64,000 nt of DNA from Limnobacter alexandrii (GTDB lineage Bacteria; Pseudomonadota; Gammaproteobacteria; Burkholderiales; Burkholderiaceae_B): positions 584,014 to 648,013 of the forward strand of contig NZ_SWKN01000006.1 in NCBI RefSeq assembly GCF_005871185.1. Reading direction: 5' to 3'. The position numbers and the translations under genes are program-made. Position 1 is the stretch's first letter. Every line of letters begins with the position of its first letter. The notes beneath the pieces are model-generated. The model had not been told where the DNA came from and did no database searches. It was given only the letters and a program-made list of their open reading frames with translations. Positions 9,157 to 17,797 of this stretch are shown here, piece by piece.

Positions 9157-10520
9157 AGCCGGTTCACAGCACACCGCCCAAGCTGACGGAAGCCAGCTTG
9201 GCATTTGCCCTGCTGAAAGCGGCAGCAGTCATGACCCGGGTACTGCGGGAGGGCCGCTCGCTTGACGAAGCGCTTGCGGCTGAAACCAAGGGTGTCAAAA
9301 CCCCGCAGGCCTTGGGTGCCATTCAAGATCTGGCTTACTTCGGTATGCGCAATCTGGGCCGCGGGCAAGTGCTAAGCCGCCTCATCAGCGGCAAAGCGCT
9401 TTTGAACCCTGAGCCCTTGAATGAATTGATGGCTTTGGGTTTTGGTTTGCTGTGGGAGGACAAAAACCCCAAGTACCCCGCACACACCGTGGTCGATCAA
9501 ATGGTGTACGCCTGCACGGGCAGCGAGCAGTTTGCACGTGCCAAAGGGCTGGCCAATGCCTGTTTGCGCAATTTTCTGCGCGACTCAAACACCTGGCGAA
9601 GCAAGGCCCTTGAAGATCCTCTGGCGCAGCACAACCTGCCCGCCTGGTGGGTTGAAAAGCTGAAGACCAGCCATCCACAACAGTGGCAAACCATGTTGGC
9701 CCAGTCGCAAAGCCACCCACCCTTGGTGGTGCGTGTCAACACACGAAGCAGTTCGGCGAATGCCTATGCCGATCAATTGAATGCTGCTGGCATGGAAGCC
9801 CGTGTGATCGGCGAGCAGGCCGTGTTGCTGGCCAAGCCGGTGCCGGTGTCTGCCCTGCCCGGTTTTGACTTGGGCCAGGTGTCGGTACAAGACAGCGCAG
9901 CGCAGCTGGCCTCGCAATTGTTGAATCCTCAAAACGGCCAGCGCATTCTGGACGCCTGCGCAGCACCAGGCGGAAAAACCGGACACTTGCTTGAGTTGGC
10001 CGACATTGAACTGGTGGCGCTTGATTCCAGCCCGCAGCGCTTGGGTCGCGTCGAAGACAATATTCGCCGCATTGCACCCACCCTGAACGGTCAATGGGAT
10101 TTGCGCCTGAAGGTGGCGCAGGCCGAGTTGCTCGATACTTGGTGGGACGGCGTACCTTTTGACGGTATTTTGGCCGATGTGCCATGCACGGGTTCTGGCG
10201 TGGTTCGTCGCCACCCCGACATTCCGTGGTTGCGCAGACCGGACGATATTGCCAAGTTGTCGCAGATACAACACAAAATACTGAATGCCTTGTGGTCTAC
10301 CCTAAAGCCGGGCGGTACACTTTTGCTGGTGACCTGTTCCATCTTTCCTGAAGAGGGGCCCCTGTTGGCAAAAGCATTTCTAGACAATCATTCCGATGCC
10401 CTGGCGCAAACTGCGCCCGGCTGGGTGTTGCCAGTTGCACCGGCCAACCCCGACCAAGGCTTTGATGCATCTCCTGACGGGTTCTTTTACGCCAAATTTG
10501 AAAAATCCCTAACCGCTTGA
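9153..10520 (+). CDS. rsmB: 16S rRNA (cytosine-967-C5)-methyltransferase
   Basis: 455 residues. An N-terminal NusB-like RNA-binding domain (to about residue 150) is joined to an S-adenosylmethionine methyltransferase domain. The latter shows [16 protein letters not shown] (SAM binding), [16 protein letters not shown] (motif IV, assisting Cys) and [11 protein letters not shown] (motif VI, catalytic Cys). It methylates C967 of 16S rRNA. The start is a TTG at 9153 that overlaps the htpX stop as TTGA, implying translational coupling; no ATG lies nearby in frame before residue 27. Confidence 0.95.
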   Translation: MKPVHSTPPKLTEASLAFALLKAAAVMTRVLREGRSLDEALAAETKGVKTPQALGAIQDLAYFGMRNLGRGQVLSRLISGKALLNPEPLNELMALGFGLLWEDKNPKYPAHTVVDQMVYACTGSEQFARAKGLANACLRNFLRDSNTWRSKALEDPLAQHNLPAWWVEKLKTSHPQQWQTMLAQSQSHPPLVVRVNTRSSSANAYADQLNAAGMEARVIGEQAVLLAKPVPVSALPGFDLGQVSVQDSAAQLASQLLNPQNGQRILDACAAPGGKTGHLLELADIELVALDSSPQRLGRVEDNIRRIAPTLNGQWDLRLKVAQAELLDTWWDGVPFDGILADVPCTGSGVVRRHPDIPWLRRPDDIAKLSQIQHKILNALWSTLKPGGTLLLVTCSIFPEEGPLLAKAFLDNHSDALAQTAPGWVLPVAPANPDQGFDASPDGFFYAKFEKSLTA

Positions 10521-10529
10521 GGATGTGCC

Positions 10530-11147
10530 TTGAAATTTAGCCAGGCCCGTTCCTCGTCATGGACTTACGTTTTGCATGGGCTGTTGGGCCTGGTGCTGCT
10601 GTGCGTCCTGACCATGGGGTGGGCTCAGCTTGATTCTTCAACACGGGTTACTGCTGTCAAGTTAGAACCCAGCAAGGCGCCGGCGGCAGCAGCATGGAAT
10701 CTGGCTGCAGAGTTTGAAATTGAGTTGGGCCACAAGCTGCGTGAGGCCGTTGACCGTGGTTTGCCCTTGCAATTCACGGTCGACTTTCAGTTGATGCGTT
10801 CTCGCTGGTACTGGGTTGACGAAGAAGTGGTCAGCACCACTTACCCGCTGAACCTGTCATACAACGCCCTCACCCGCACTTACCGTGTGGTCACTCCCAA
10901 CAACACCTACAACACCCCCACACTTGAAGACGCCATGCAGCACATGACCAAGGTGCGAGACTGGGCGGTGATTCCCCGGGATCGAATCGAGATTGGGCAG
11001 CCTTATACCGCGCAGGTGCGCTTTCGCCTGCTGCTGACTGAACTGCCGAAGCCATTTCAAATCAGCGCCCTGGTCAACAGCGAATGGGATTTGTCGTCCG
11101 AGTGGCTCACCTTTGAGTTCACGCCCAAGCGCGAGGCCTGGAAATGA
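10530..11147 (+). CDS. DUF4390 domain protein, membrane-anchored
   Basis: 205 residues. An N-terminal hydrophobic segment (VLHGLLGLVLLCVLTMGWA) acts as signal peptide or anchor; the rest is a soluble, beta-rich region (RSRWYWVDEE, LSYNALTRTYRV, FRLLLTELPKPFQ) that matches DUF4390. The start is TTG at 10530 behind a GAGGA Shine-Dalgarno sequence. DUF4390 genes sit between rsmB and ntrY in many betaproteobacteria, and this one overlaps ntrY by 4 bp (ATGA). The function of the family is unknown; co-translation suggests a periplasmic partner for the kinase. Confidence 0.85.
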   Translation: MKFSQARSSSWTYVLHGLLGLVLLCVLTMGWAQLDSSTRVTAVKLEPSKAPAAAAWNLAAEFEIELGHKLREAVDRGLPLQFTVDFQLMRSRWYWVDEEVVSTTYPLNLSYNALTRTYRVVTPNNTYNTPTLEDAMQHMTKVRDWAVIPRDRIEIGQPYTAQVRFRLLLTELPKPFQISALVNSEWDLSSEWLTFEFTPKREAWK

Positions 11148-13417
11148 ATCCCTGGCTGGAAAATACCCGATGGCTGCGTTACACGCTGCTGATTCTGGGT
11201 AGCCTGGGTGGGGTCTTGCTGTTTCTGCTGGCCTCGGCTTCGTCGAACACTGATTTTTTCGAAAACAATTACCCCCTGCTGATTACTTTGAACGGCATCA
11301 TTGCCGCAGGCTTGTTCAGCATTTTGGCTTTGCTGATCGTGCGCATGGTTCGCAGGTACCGCGCGGGTGTTTTTGGCTCGCGGCTTATGTTGCGCATGTC
11401 GCTGTCGTTCGCACTCATGGGTTTGATCCCCGGCTTTGTGCTGTATCTGGTTTCAGTCCAGTTTCTGGCCAAAAGTATCGACAGCTGGTTCGATGTGCGG
11501 GTGGATGGCGCATTGGAATCGGGTTTGAATTTGGGTCAAACCGCGCTGGACAGTTTGATCAATGAGTTGGCCTTGAAAGGGCAGTCCATTTCAATTGAGC
11601 TCTCGCGCGCCACGCCCAGCGAGCAATTGCTTGAACTGCCCCGGCTACGTGACGCTGCCAATGTGCAAGAGCTCACCTTGCTGTCTGAGACCGGACAAAT
11701 TTTAGGCAGTTCAGGTGGTCAACTTGATAGCCTGTTGCCCAGCTTGCCCACGCAGGTGATGTTGCGCCAGGCATTGATGACACGCCCTTTCCAGCAAATT
11801 GAACCAGACCCCGACGATCCCGATGGAAGGCTGTACATGCGTGTGGTGGTGCCCATTGCGCCACCCTTGACCAGTTTTGATCTGGGTCAGCGTTATGTGC
11901 AAATTATGCACCCGGTGCCCACCACCCTTTCGCAGCGGGCCAATGCGGTGCAAAGCGTGTATCGCGATTATCAAGAATTGCAGTTGTCGCGTTCGGGTTT
12001 GCGAAAAATTTACGGCATTACGCTCACGCTTGCTTTGTTGCTCACCGTGTTTGTTTCGGTGGCTGCTGCGTTCTGGTTGTCTTCGCGTTTGTCGTCGCCC
12101 CTGCTTTGGTTGGCCGAAGGAACGAAGGCACTGGCCAGTGGTAACTTCAAAACCATGCAGCCCGTGAATGCCGACGATGAACTGCGCGAGTTGGTGGATT
12201 CATTCAACACCATGACCCGGCAGTTGTCGGAAGCGCAGCGCCGTTTGCAGGCCAATCAAAATCAACTGGCGGCCAACAATGATTTTTTGCAAAGCCTCTT
12301 GACCAGTTTGTCTGCTGGCGTGCTGGTGTTGGACCACAAGCTGCGCTTGAAAATGTACAACGACGGCGCGCTTCGAATTTTTGATCGATCCCTGGCTGAA
12401 AACCAGGGCCACCCGCTGGATGACATGCCCGGCCTGGAAGGTTTTGCCATGGCGGTTCGCGCCAGCGTGGCCGACAACCAGGGCAATGAGGGTGAGGAAA
12501 GTGGTATTTGGCAAAAGCAGCTTGAAATTCCGCGCGCGTTCGATTCGCAAAGCTCGAAATCGATTCTGGTTCGGGGCTCTCGATTGCCCGGCGAAAAGGC
12601 GGGTTATGTGCTGGTGTGCGACGACATTACCGCACTGATTTCAGCGCAACGCACAGCAGCCTGGGGCGAAGTGGCGCGTCGCCTTGCGCATGAAATTAAA
12701 AACCCGCTTACCCCGATCCAGTTGTCAGCCGAGCGTTTGCAAATGAAGTTGGCCAGCAAACTGCAAGAACCGGAGTCCGGAATTTTGCAACGTGCCACCC
12801 GCACCATCGTGAACCAGGTTGAATCGCTGAAACGGTTGGTGAATGACTTCCGCGATTACGCGCGTTTGCCCCCGGCTGATTTGAAGCCACTGGATTTGAA
12901 CGACTTGGTGGTCGATGTGTTGGCGCTGTACGATGTGCATGTGGGCATTGAAGAGCAGGCAGAAAACCGCTTCGTTCCAAAATTGACTGAAAAATTGCCG
13001 CTGGTGGCAGGAGATTCGTCGCAGTTGCGCCAAGTGATTCATAATTTGTTGCAAAATGCATTAGACGCGTGTGTCGATTGTGATCAACCCAAAGTTGAAG
13101 TTCGCACCGAGGGTTTGAAAGCCCCCGAAGGTGAACATGAACATTTGGTCGGTGTGAAGTTGGTGGTGGCTGACAACGGCCCGGGTTTTAACCCTGACTT
13201 GTTGGCCAAGGCCTTCGAGCCTTACATCACCACGAAAACCAAAGGTACCGGTTTGGGTTTGGCAATTGTTCGAAAAATTGCAGACGAGCACAAAGCGCGA
13301 ATTGCCATTAGAAACAGGGTAGATGCACAAGGGCGGGTTGTTGGTGCGGCGGTGGAATTAACCTTCCCCGTATTGCAGGACACTTTGAACAATGCCGAAC
13401 ATAGTCAGGCCGCATAA
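11144..13417 (+). CDS. ntrY: NtrY-type membrane sensor histidine kinase
   Basis: 757 residues. The N-terminal membrane region has two helices, a third near residue 85-105, an extracytoplasmic loop (about 110-290) and a further helix near 295-315. HAMP follows (SRLSSPLLWLAEGTKALASG), then a PAS-like region (about 380-490), a HisKA domain with the phospho-acceptor His at residue 516 (LAHEIKNPLTPIQLSAERL), and a HATPase domain with VIHNLLQNALDA, ADNGPGFN and TKGTGLGLAI. This is the NtrY layout. The partner is the regulator 18 bp downstream. NtrY/NtrX systems respond to nitrogen or redox state in other proteobacteria; the signal here is unknown. Confidence 0.9.
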   Translation: MNPWLENTRWLRYTLLILGSLGGVLLFLLASASSNTDFFENNYPLLITLNGIIAAGLFSILALLIVRMVRRYRAGVFGSRLMLRMSLSFALMGLIPGFVLYLVSVQFLAKSIDSWFDVRVDGALESGLNLGQTALDSLINELALKGQSISIELSRATPSEQLLELPRLRDAANVQELTLLSETGQILGSSGGQLDSLLPSLPTQVMLRQALMTRPFQQIEPDPDDPDGRLYMRVVVPIAPPLTSFDLGQRYVQIMHPVPTTLSQRANAVQSVYRDYQELQLSRSGLRKIYGITLTLALLLTVFVSVAAAFWLSSRLSSPLLWLAEGTKALASGNFKTMQPVNADDELRELVDSFNTMTRQLSEAQRRLQANQNQLAANNDFLQSLLTSLSAGVLVLDHKLRLKMYNDGALRIFDRSLAENQGHPLDDMPGLEGFAMAVRASVADNQGNEGEESGIWQKQLEIPRAFDSQSSKSILVRGSRLPGEKAGYVLVCDDITALISAQRTAAWGEVARRLAHEIKNPLTPIQLSAERLQMKLASKLQEPESGILQRATRTIVNQVESLKRLVNDFRDYARLPPADLKPLDLNDLVVDVLALYDVHVGIEEQAENRFVPKLTEKLPLVAGDSSQLRQVIHNLLQNALDACVDCDQPKVEVRTEGLKAPEGEHEHLVGVKLVVADNGPGFNPDLLAKAFEPYITTKTKGTGLGLAIVRKIADEHKARIAIRNRVDAQGRVVGAAVELTFPVLQDTLNNAEHSQAA

Positions 13418-13435
13418 AGAAGGAACTTTCTAACC

Positions 13436-14158
13436 ATGGCGACCATTCTCGTTGTTGATGACGAAATTGGAATTCGAGAACTCTTGTCCGAGATTCTCGG
13501 TGACGAAGGACATGCTGTGCTGCTTGCCGAAAACGCAGGTCAGGCGCGTGCGTTGCGTGACCAAGAGCAGCCCGACCTTGTGTTGCTCGACATCTGGATG
13601 CCGGACACCGACGGCGTCACCTTGTTGAAAGAATGGTCGGTCAAGGGCCTGCTCACCATGCCGGTAATCATGATGAGTGGTCACGCCACCATCGACACAG
13701 CCGTTGAGGCGACACGCATTGGCGCACTCGATTTTCTGGAAAAACCCATTTCACTGCAAAAGTTGTTGGGCGCCGTTGAAAAAGGTTTGGCTCGCGGAAA
13801 AATGGTGCAGTCAGCCCGTGCGTTGATGCAGTCACAGCCCAAATCCAATGGTGCCAGTGGCCTTTCAAGCAATGCAGGTGGAGCACCCGCTGCTGCACCG
13901 GGCGCCATGGCGGCAACACCCGATTCAAGCCCCTTGGGGCAGGCCTTGGCTGAATTGTCCACGCTTGATCTGGATGCGCAGTTGCGCGATGCCCGTGATT
14001 CATTTGAGCGCATTTATTTTGAGTATCACCTGCGCCTTGAAAACGGCAGCATGACGCGCCTGGCCGAACGTACCGGCATTGAGCGCACGCACCTGTATCG
14101 CAAACTCAAGCAGCTGGGCGTGGAAGTGGGCCGCACTGCGCGCAAAAATATCGCATGA
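13436..14158 (+). CDS. NtrX-type response regulator without AAA+ domain
   Basis: 240 residues. An N-terminal receiver domain has the acidic pocket VVDDE, phospho-acceptor Asp52 in LLDIWMPD, and FLEKPIS. A low-complexity Gly/Ala-rich linker (about residues 120-160) leads straight to a Fis-type helix-turn-helix at the C-terminus (MTRLAERTGIERTHLYRKLKQLG). Classical NtrX and NtrC have a sigma-54-activating AAA+ domain of about 240 residues between these parts; it is absent here, so this protein cannot remodel sigma-54 polymerase. The preserved reading frame suggests a lineage-specific form, not a broken gene. Its stop overlaps the trkA start. Confidence 0.88.
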   Translation: MATILVVDDEIGIRELLSEILGDEGHAVLLAENAGQARALRDQEQPDLVLLDIWMPDTDGVTLLKEWSVKGLLTMPVIMMSGHATIDTAVEATRIGALDFLEKPISLQKLLGAVEKGLARGKMVQSARALMQSQPKSNGASGLSSNAGGAPAAAPGAMAATPDSSPLGQALAELSTLDLDAQLRDARDSFERIYFEYHLRLENGSMTRLAERTGIERTHLYRKLKQLGVEVGRTARKNIA

Positions 14159-15531
14159 AAATCATCATCGTCGGCGCCGGGCGTGTGGGGGCCAGCCTCG
14201 CTGAAAGCCTGGTGTCCGAACACAATGACATCACCCTGATCGATCCAGACCCCAAGGTGCTGGCTGATCTTCAAGACCGCTACGATTTGCGCACCATTGC
14301 CGGCAACGGCGCTTTGCCGCGCGTGCTGAAACAAGCCGGTGCGGAAGACGCTGACATGCTGGTGGCTGTCACCCGCAGCGACGAAACCAATTTGGTGGCC
14401 TGCCGAATGGCTGCACTCATGTTCAATGTGCCTCGCCGAATTGCCCGTGTGCGTTCGCCAGAGATGATGGAACAAGCGAGCCTGCATGGTGATGAAGGTT
14501 TCAATGTAGACCATGTCATTTGCCCCGAGCAAAGCGTGACCAATCACATTGAGCGCCTCATTGAATTTCCCGATGCATTGCAGGTGCTCGACTTTGCCGA
14601 TGGCAAAGTGACTCTGGTGTCGGTGCGTGCGTATGCGGGCGGGCCTTTGGTGTCACACCCGATTGAAGACATTCGCAAACACCTGCCCAAAGTGGACGTT
14701 CGCATTGTGGCTTTGTTCCGCGAAAACCAGCCCGTGGCCGTTGAGGGCTACACGATGATTCAACCGGGCGACGAGGTGTTTTGCCTCTCGGCCACGGAAC
14801 ATGTGCGCACGGTGATGTCCGAATTGCGGCGCATGTCCAAACCGGTCACCAAGGTGATGATTGCCGGTGGTGGCAACATTGGTTTGCGCCTGGCCCGCAG
14901 CCTTGAAGAAAATTACCAGGTCAAGGTGATTGACGCTGACCGCAAGCGTTGCGAAGACCTGGCCAATCAACTGGGTTCGCGCACCTTGGTGTTGTATGGC
15001 GATGCCACTGATGAAGACTTGCTGGCCGAAGAAAATGTGCAAGACGTGGACACCTTCATTGCATTGACCAACGACGACGAGAACAACATTATGTCGTCGC
15101 TGTTGGCCAAGCGCATGGGTGCACGCCGGGTAATCGCCCTGATTCAGCGCAAGGTGTATGCCGAGCTGGTGCAAGGCGGGCAAATTGACATCGCACTGGC
15201 CCCTTCAAACGCCACACTCAGTGAATTGCTCAAGCACATACGCCGGGGCGATGTGGTGGCCGTTCATCGACTGCGTCGCGGTGTGGCAGAAGCCATTGAA
15301 TCGATTGCGCATGGTGATTCGAAATCCTCGAAGGTAGTTGGCCGCACCATTGAAAAAATCGACATGCCCAAAGGGGCTGTGATTGGTGCCATTGTGCGCG
15401 GTGACAAAGTGATCATGGCGCACCACGACACGATGATTGAGGCCGAGGATCACATCATTACCTTCGTAGAAAACCGCAAGCTGGTGCCGCAGGTGGAAAA
15501 ACTGTTCCAGGTCGGCGTGGGGTTCATCTAA
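14155..15531 (+). CDS. trkA: Trk potassium uptake system regulatory subunit TrkA
   Basis: 458 residues, the usual length. Two tandem RCK units, each with a nucleotide-binding Rossmann motif: IIIVGAGRVGASLAESL at the N-terminus and VMIAGGGNIGLRLARSL near residue 233. Each is followed by a TrkA-C domain. TrkA binds NAD(H)/ATP on the cytoplasmic face of the TrkH channel and gates potassium uptake. The ATG at 14155 overlaps the stop of the response regulator (ATGA), and trkH follows 15 bp later. Confidence 0.96.
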   Translation: MKIIIVGAGRVGASLAESLVSEHNDITLIDPDPKVLADLQDRYDLRTIAGNGALPRVLKQAGAEDADMLVAVTRSDETNLVACRMAALMFNVPRRIARVRSPEMMEQASLHGDEGFNVDHVICPEQSVTNHIERLIEFPDALQVLDFADGKVTLVSVRAYAGGPLVSHPIEDIRKHLPKVDVRIVALFRENQPVAVEGYTMIQPGDEVFCLSATEHVRTVMSELRRMSKPVTKVMIAGGGNIGLRLARSLEENYQVKVIDADRKRCEDLANQLGSRTLVLYGDATDEDLLAEENVQDVDTFIALTNDDENNIMSSLLAKRMGARRVIALIQRKVYAELVQGGQIDIALAPSNATLSELLKHIRRGDVVAVHRLRRGVAEAIESIAHGDSKSSKVVGRTIEKIDMPKGAVIGAIVRGDKVIMAHHDTMIEAEDHIITFVENRKLVPQVEKLFQVGVGFI

Positions 15532-15546
15532 AGTGGCGCGTGCAGC

Positions 15547-17007
15547 ATGAGGAACTCGCTTTTTCCAGTGCTCGGTGTATTGGGCTTTGCGGTGGCCTTG
15601 TTCTCGGTGGCGTTTTTGGTGCCACTCACCTACGCTTTTCTGACCGGGGAGCCCACGGTACACGCGTTTGCCACGGGTTTTTTAGTCACTTTTGGCATTG
15701 GCATTACCGCGCATGTATTAACCCGTCGCTTTCGCCGCGAACTTCAACCCCGCGATGGTTTTCTGTTGGTGTCTACAGTGTGGTCGGGCTTGCCCGCGTT
15801 TGCCACCATTCCCATGGTGTTGTTCTTCGATGACCTCAGCGTTACAGATGCCTATTTTGAAATGGTGTCTGCGCTAACCACCACAGGCGCGACTGTGCTG
15901 AGTGGTCTGGACGACATGCCAGCCAGCATCAATATCTGGCGGCACTTGTTGTCGTGGATGGGTGGCATGGGTATTCTGGTTTTGGCGGTGGCCATTTTGC
16001 CATTGCTGGGTGTGGGCGGTTCGCAGGTGTTCAAGGCCGAAACACCCGGGCCGATGAAAGACAGCAAGTTGACCCCCCGAATTACAGAAACCGCCAAGTC
16101 GCTGTACATGGTGTACTTCGCTTTGTCGGTGGCTTGTGCCATCAGTTACAAGCTGGCTGGCATGACCTGGCTGGATGCATTTTTGCACACCGGTACCACG
16201 GTGTCCCTGTCCGGGTTTTCATCGCATGATGCAAGTTACGCCTATTTCGATTCCGCAGCCATTGAGATGGTGGCCGTGGTGTTCATGATGATTGCGGCGG
16301 TGAACTTTTCGATTCATTTTCTGGCCTGGCGTGGTAAATCATTTCGACCGTACGCCAATTGCCCGGAAGCCAAATGGTTTTTGATGCTGATGGTTGGCGC
16401 GGTGTCCTTGATCACCATGTACCTGTTGGCGCATCAGGAATACACCACCTTCAGTGAAGCCTTCCGGTATGCACTTTTCAACACCGTGTCGGTTGCCACA
16501 ACCACCGGATATGCCAACACCGACTATGGGCAGTGGCCGCTGTTTGCACCCTTGTTGATGATGTTTCTCAGCATGTTCGCCACGGCAGCCGGTTCCACCG
16601 GGGGTGGCATCAAAATGTTGCGCGCGGTTATTCTGTTCAAGCATGCCATTGGTGAACTTTCACGCATTCTGCACCCGCGCGCCATTAACCCGGTGCGAAT
16701 TCGCGGTTCAGCTGTGAGTTCTCAGGTTATTTTTGGTGTGCTGGCCTTCATGCTGATGTATGGCATGAGCGTGATCACCATCACCATGCTGTTGATATTT
16801 ACGGGCATTGATCCTGTGTCGGCACTGACCACAGGTATTTCCATGATCAATAATCTGGGCCCGGCCTTGGGTGAATTTGGACCTGTCGACAATTATGCTG
16901 CGCTGGGCAATTTCCAGACCTGGGTGTGCTCTTTTGCCATGCTGCTGGGGCGCCTGGAAATGTTCACCATTCTGGTGCTGTTCACACCAGCCTTCTGGCG
17001 CAAATGA
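15547..17007 (+). CDS. trkH: Trk potassium channel subunit TrkH
   Basis: 486 residues with about ten membrane helices arranged as four M1-P-M2 repeats. Pore-loop sequences can be seen at TTTGATVLSGLD, SLSGFSSHD, TTTGYANTDYG and ISMINNLGPALG, and the gating-loop motif AAGSTGGGIKM is intact. It forms the potassium-conducting dimer that works with TrkA, encoded directly upstream. Its stop codon overlaps the start of the next gene. Confidence 0.96.
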   Translation: MRNSLFPVLGVLGFAVALFSVAFLVPLTYAFLTGEPTVHAFATGFLVTFGIGITAHVLTRRFRRELQPRDGFLLVSTVWSGLPAFATIPMVLFFDDLSVTDAYFEMVSALTTTGATVLSGLDDMPASINIWRHLLSWMGGMGILVLAVAILPLLGVGGSQVFKAETPGPMKDSKLTPRITETAKSLYMVYFALSVACAISYKLAGMTWLDAFLHTGTTVSLSGFSSHDASYAYFDSAAIEMVAVVFMMIAAVNFSIHFLAWRGKSFRPYANCPEAKWFLMLMVGAVSLITMYLLAHQEYTTFSEAFRYALFNTVSVATTTGYANTDYGQWPLFAPLLMMFLSMFATAAGSTGGGIKMLRAVILFKHAIGELSRILHPRAINPVRIRGSAVSSQVIFGVLAFMLMYGMSVITITMLLIFTGIDPVSALTTGISMINNLGPALGEFGPVDNYAALGNFQTWVCSFAMLLGRLEMFTILVLFTPAFWRK

Positions 17008-17411
17008 AAACGCATGTATTTCTGGTTTCGGGTCGCAATCCGCAAGTGCGAGCCAAGCGAATTGAGGCATTGCTTTCCGAGCAGGCGAGTGCTGGCAAAA
17101 TCACCTTGATGGCCAGCACGGAAATTTTTTCAGTGGCATCGGTTGAAGCACAGGCTGAATTGTTCGGGCTGGACGCCGAGCGCAAGGCGCGGGGCATTCA
17201 TGTGCTGCGCTTAAGCCCCGGTTGTTTGTGTTGTTCCTCCAAATTGGTGCTTACAACTCACCTTGCTCGCACTTTAAGATTGAACCAACCCGATGTACTG
17301 TTAGTCGAACTGGAAAGCCAAAGTCACCCGGAACAAGTGTTAGAGTTGTTGAACGAGCCTCAATGGAACGACTGGTTTGCCGATATCACATTAGTGGAGG
17401 AAGTTGCGTAA
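17004..17411 (+). CDS. CobW/COG0523-like protein with degenerate P-loop
   Basis: 135 residues starting at the ATG that overlaps the trkH stop (ATGA). The C-terminal half carries SPGCLCCSSKLVLTTHLARTL and then PDVLLVELESQSHPEQVLELL, which follow the GCxCC metal site and the 'ExSG..P' stretch of the COG0523/CobW GTPases. The N-terminal strand FLVSG is followed by RNPQVRAKR where a Walker A GxxGxGKT would be, so nucleotide binding looks lost. The protein also ends well short of a full CobW (about 300 residues or more). It may be a small metal-binding or assembly protein. Family assignment is from motif resemblance only. Confidence 0.55.
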   Translation: MKTHVFLVSGRNPQVRAKRIEALLSEQASAGKITLMASTEIFSVASVEAQAELFGLDAERKARGIHVLRLSPGCLCCSSKLVLTTHLARTLRLNQPDVLLVELESQSHPEQVLELLNEPQWNDWFADITLVEEVA

Positions 17412-17494
17412 GGGGTTAGACGCCCAAGGCGTGGCCTTGAAATTGCTAGATAGATCACCATATTCAACCTGAAAGTATTATTTGGAGGTTTGCG

Positions 17495-17743
17495 ATGTTA
17501 ATGATGATTGATAGCCCCTTTTACTGCGTGGTGGATTTGGTCATGAGCGAGGGGCAACCCAGCCTTGGCATTGAAATCGTGGACAAGAACAATCAGCGCG
17601 AACTGTTTTTGCAGGGCGATGCGGCTGAAAAATTCCGCGAAGAGGTGAAATACCTCGCCGCCCAAGAACCCGATATCGACGACATCGAAGCTTTCATCGA
17701 AAGCTACAAGCCCTGGATGCAGCATCCAGTGACTTTGCACTAA
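17495..17743 (+). CDS. DUF3567 family protein
   Basis: 82 residues, acidic at the C-terminus, with no membrane segment. The layout (short hydrophobic N-terminal strand containing SPFYCVVDL, then GIEIVDKNNQRELFLQGDAAEKFRE) matches DUF3567, a small family typical of betaproteobacteria with no known function. A strong TTGGAGG ribosome site lies 7 bases before the ATG. The gene stands alone between trkH/CobW-like and a convergent MFS gene. Confidence 0.8.
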   Translation: MLMMIDSPFYCVVDLVMSEGQPSLGIEIVDKNNQRELFLQGDAAEKFREEVKYLAAQEPDIDDIEAFIESYKPWMQHPVTLH

Positions 17744-17755
17744 TTTATCCCGCAC

Positions 17756-17784
17756 AAAGCCTCTGTCAGTTTGGCAGGGGCTTT
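17756..17784. terminator. Stem-loop between convergent DUF3567 and MFS genes
   Basis: Two 13-base arms (AAAGCCTCTGTCA and TGGCAGGGGCTTT) pair with two G-U pairs around a 3-base loop. The hairpin lies in the short gap between the two convergent stop codons. A clear T tract beyond the stem is missing, so it is called as a probable bidirectional terminator with moderate confidence. Confidence 0.55.
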
Positions 17785-17797
17785 GAATCAAATTGCT

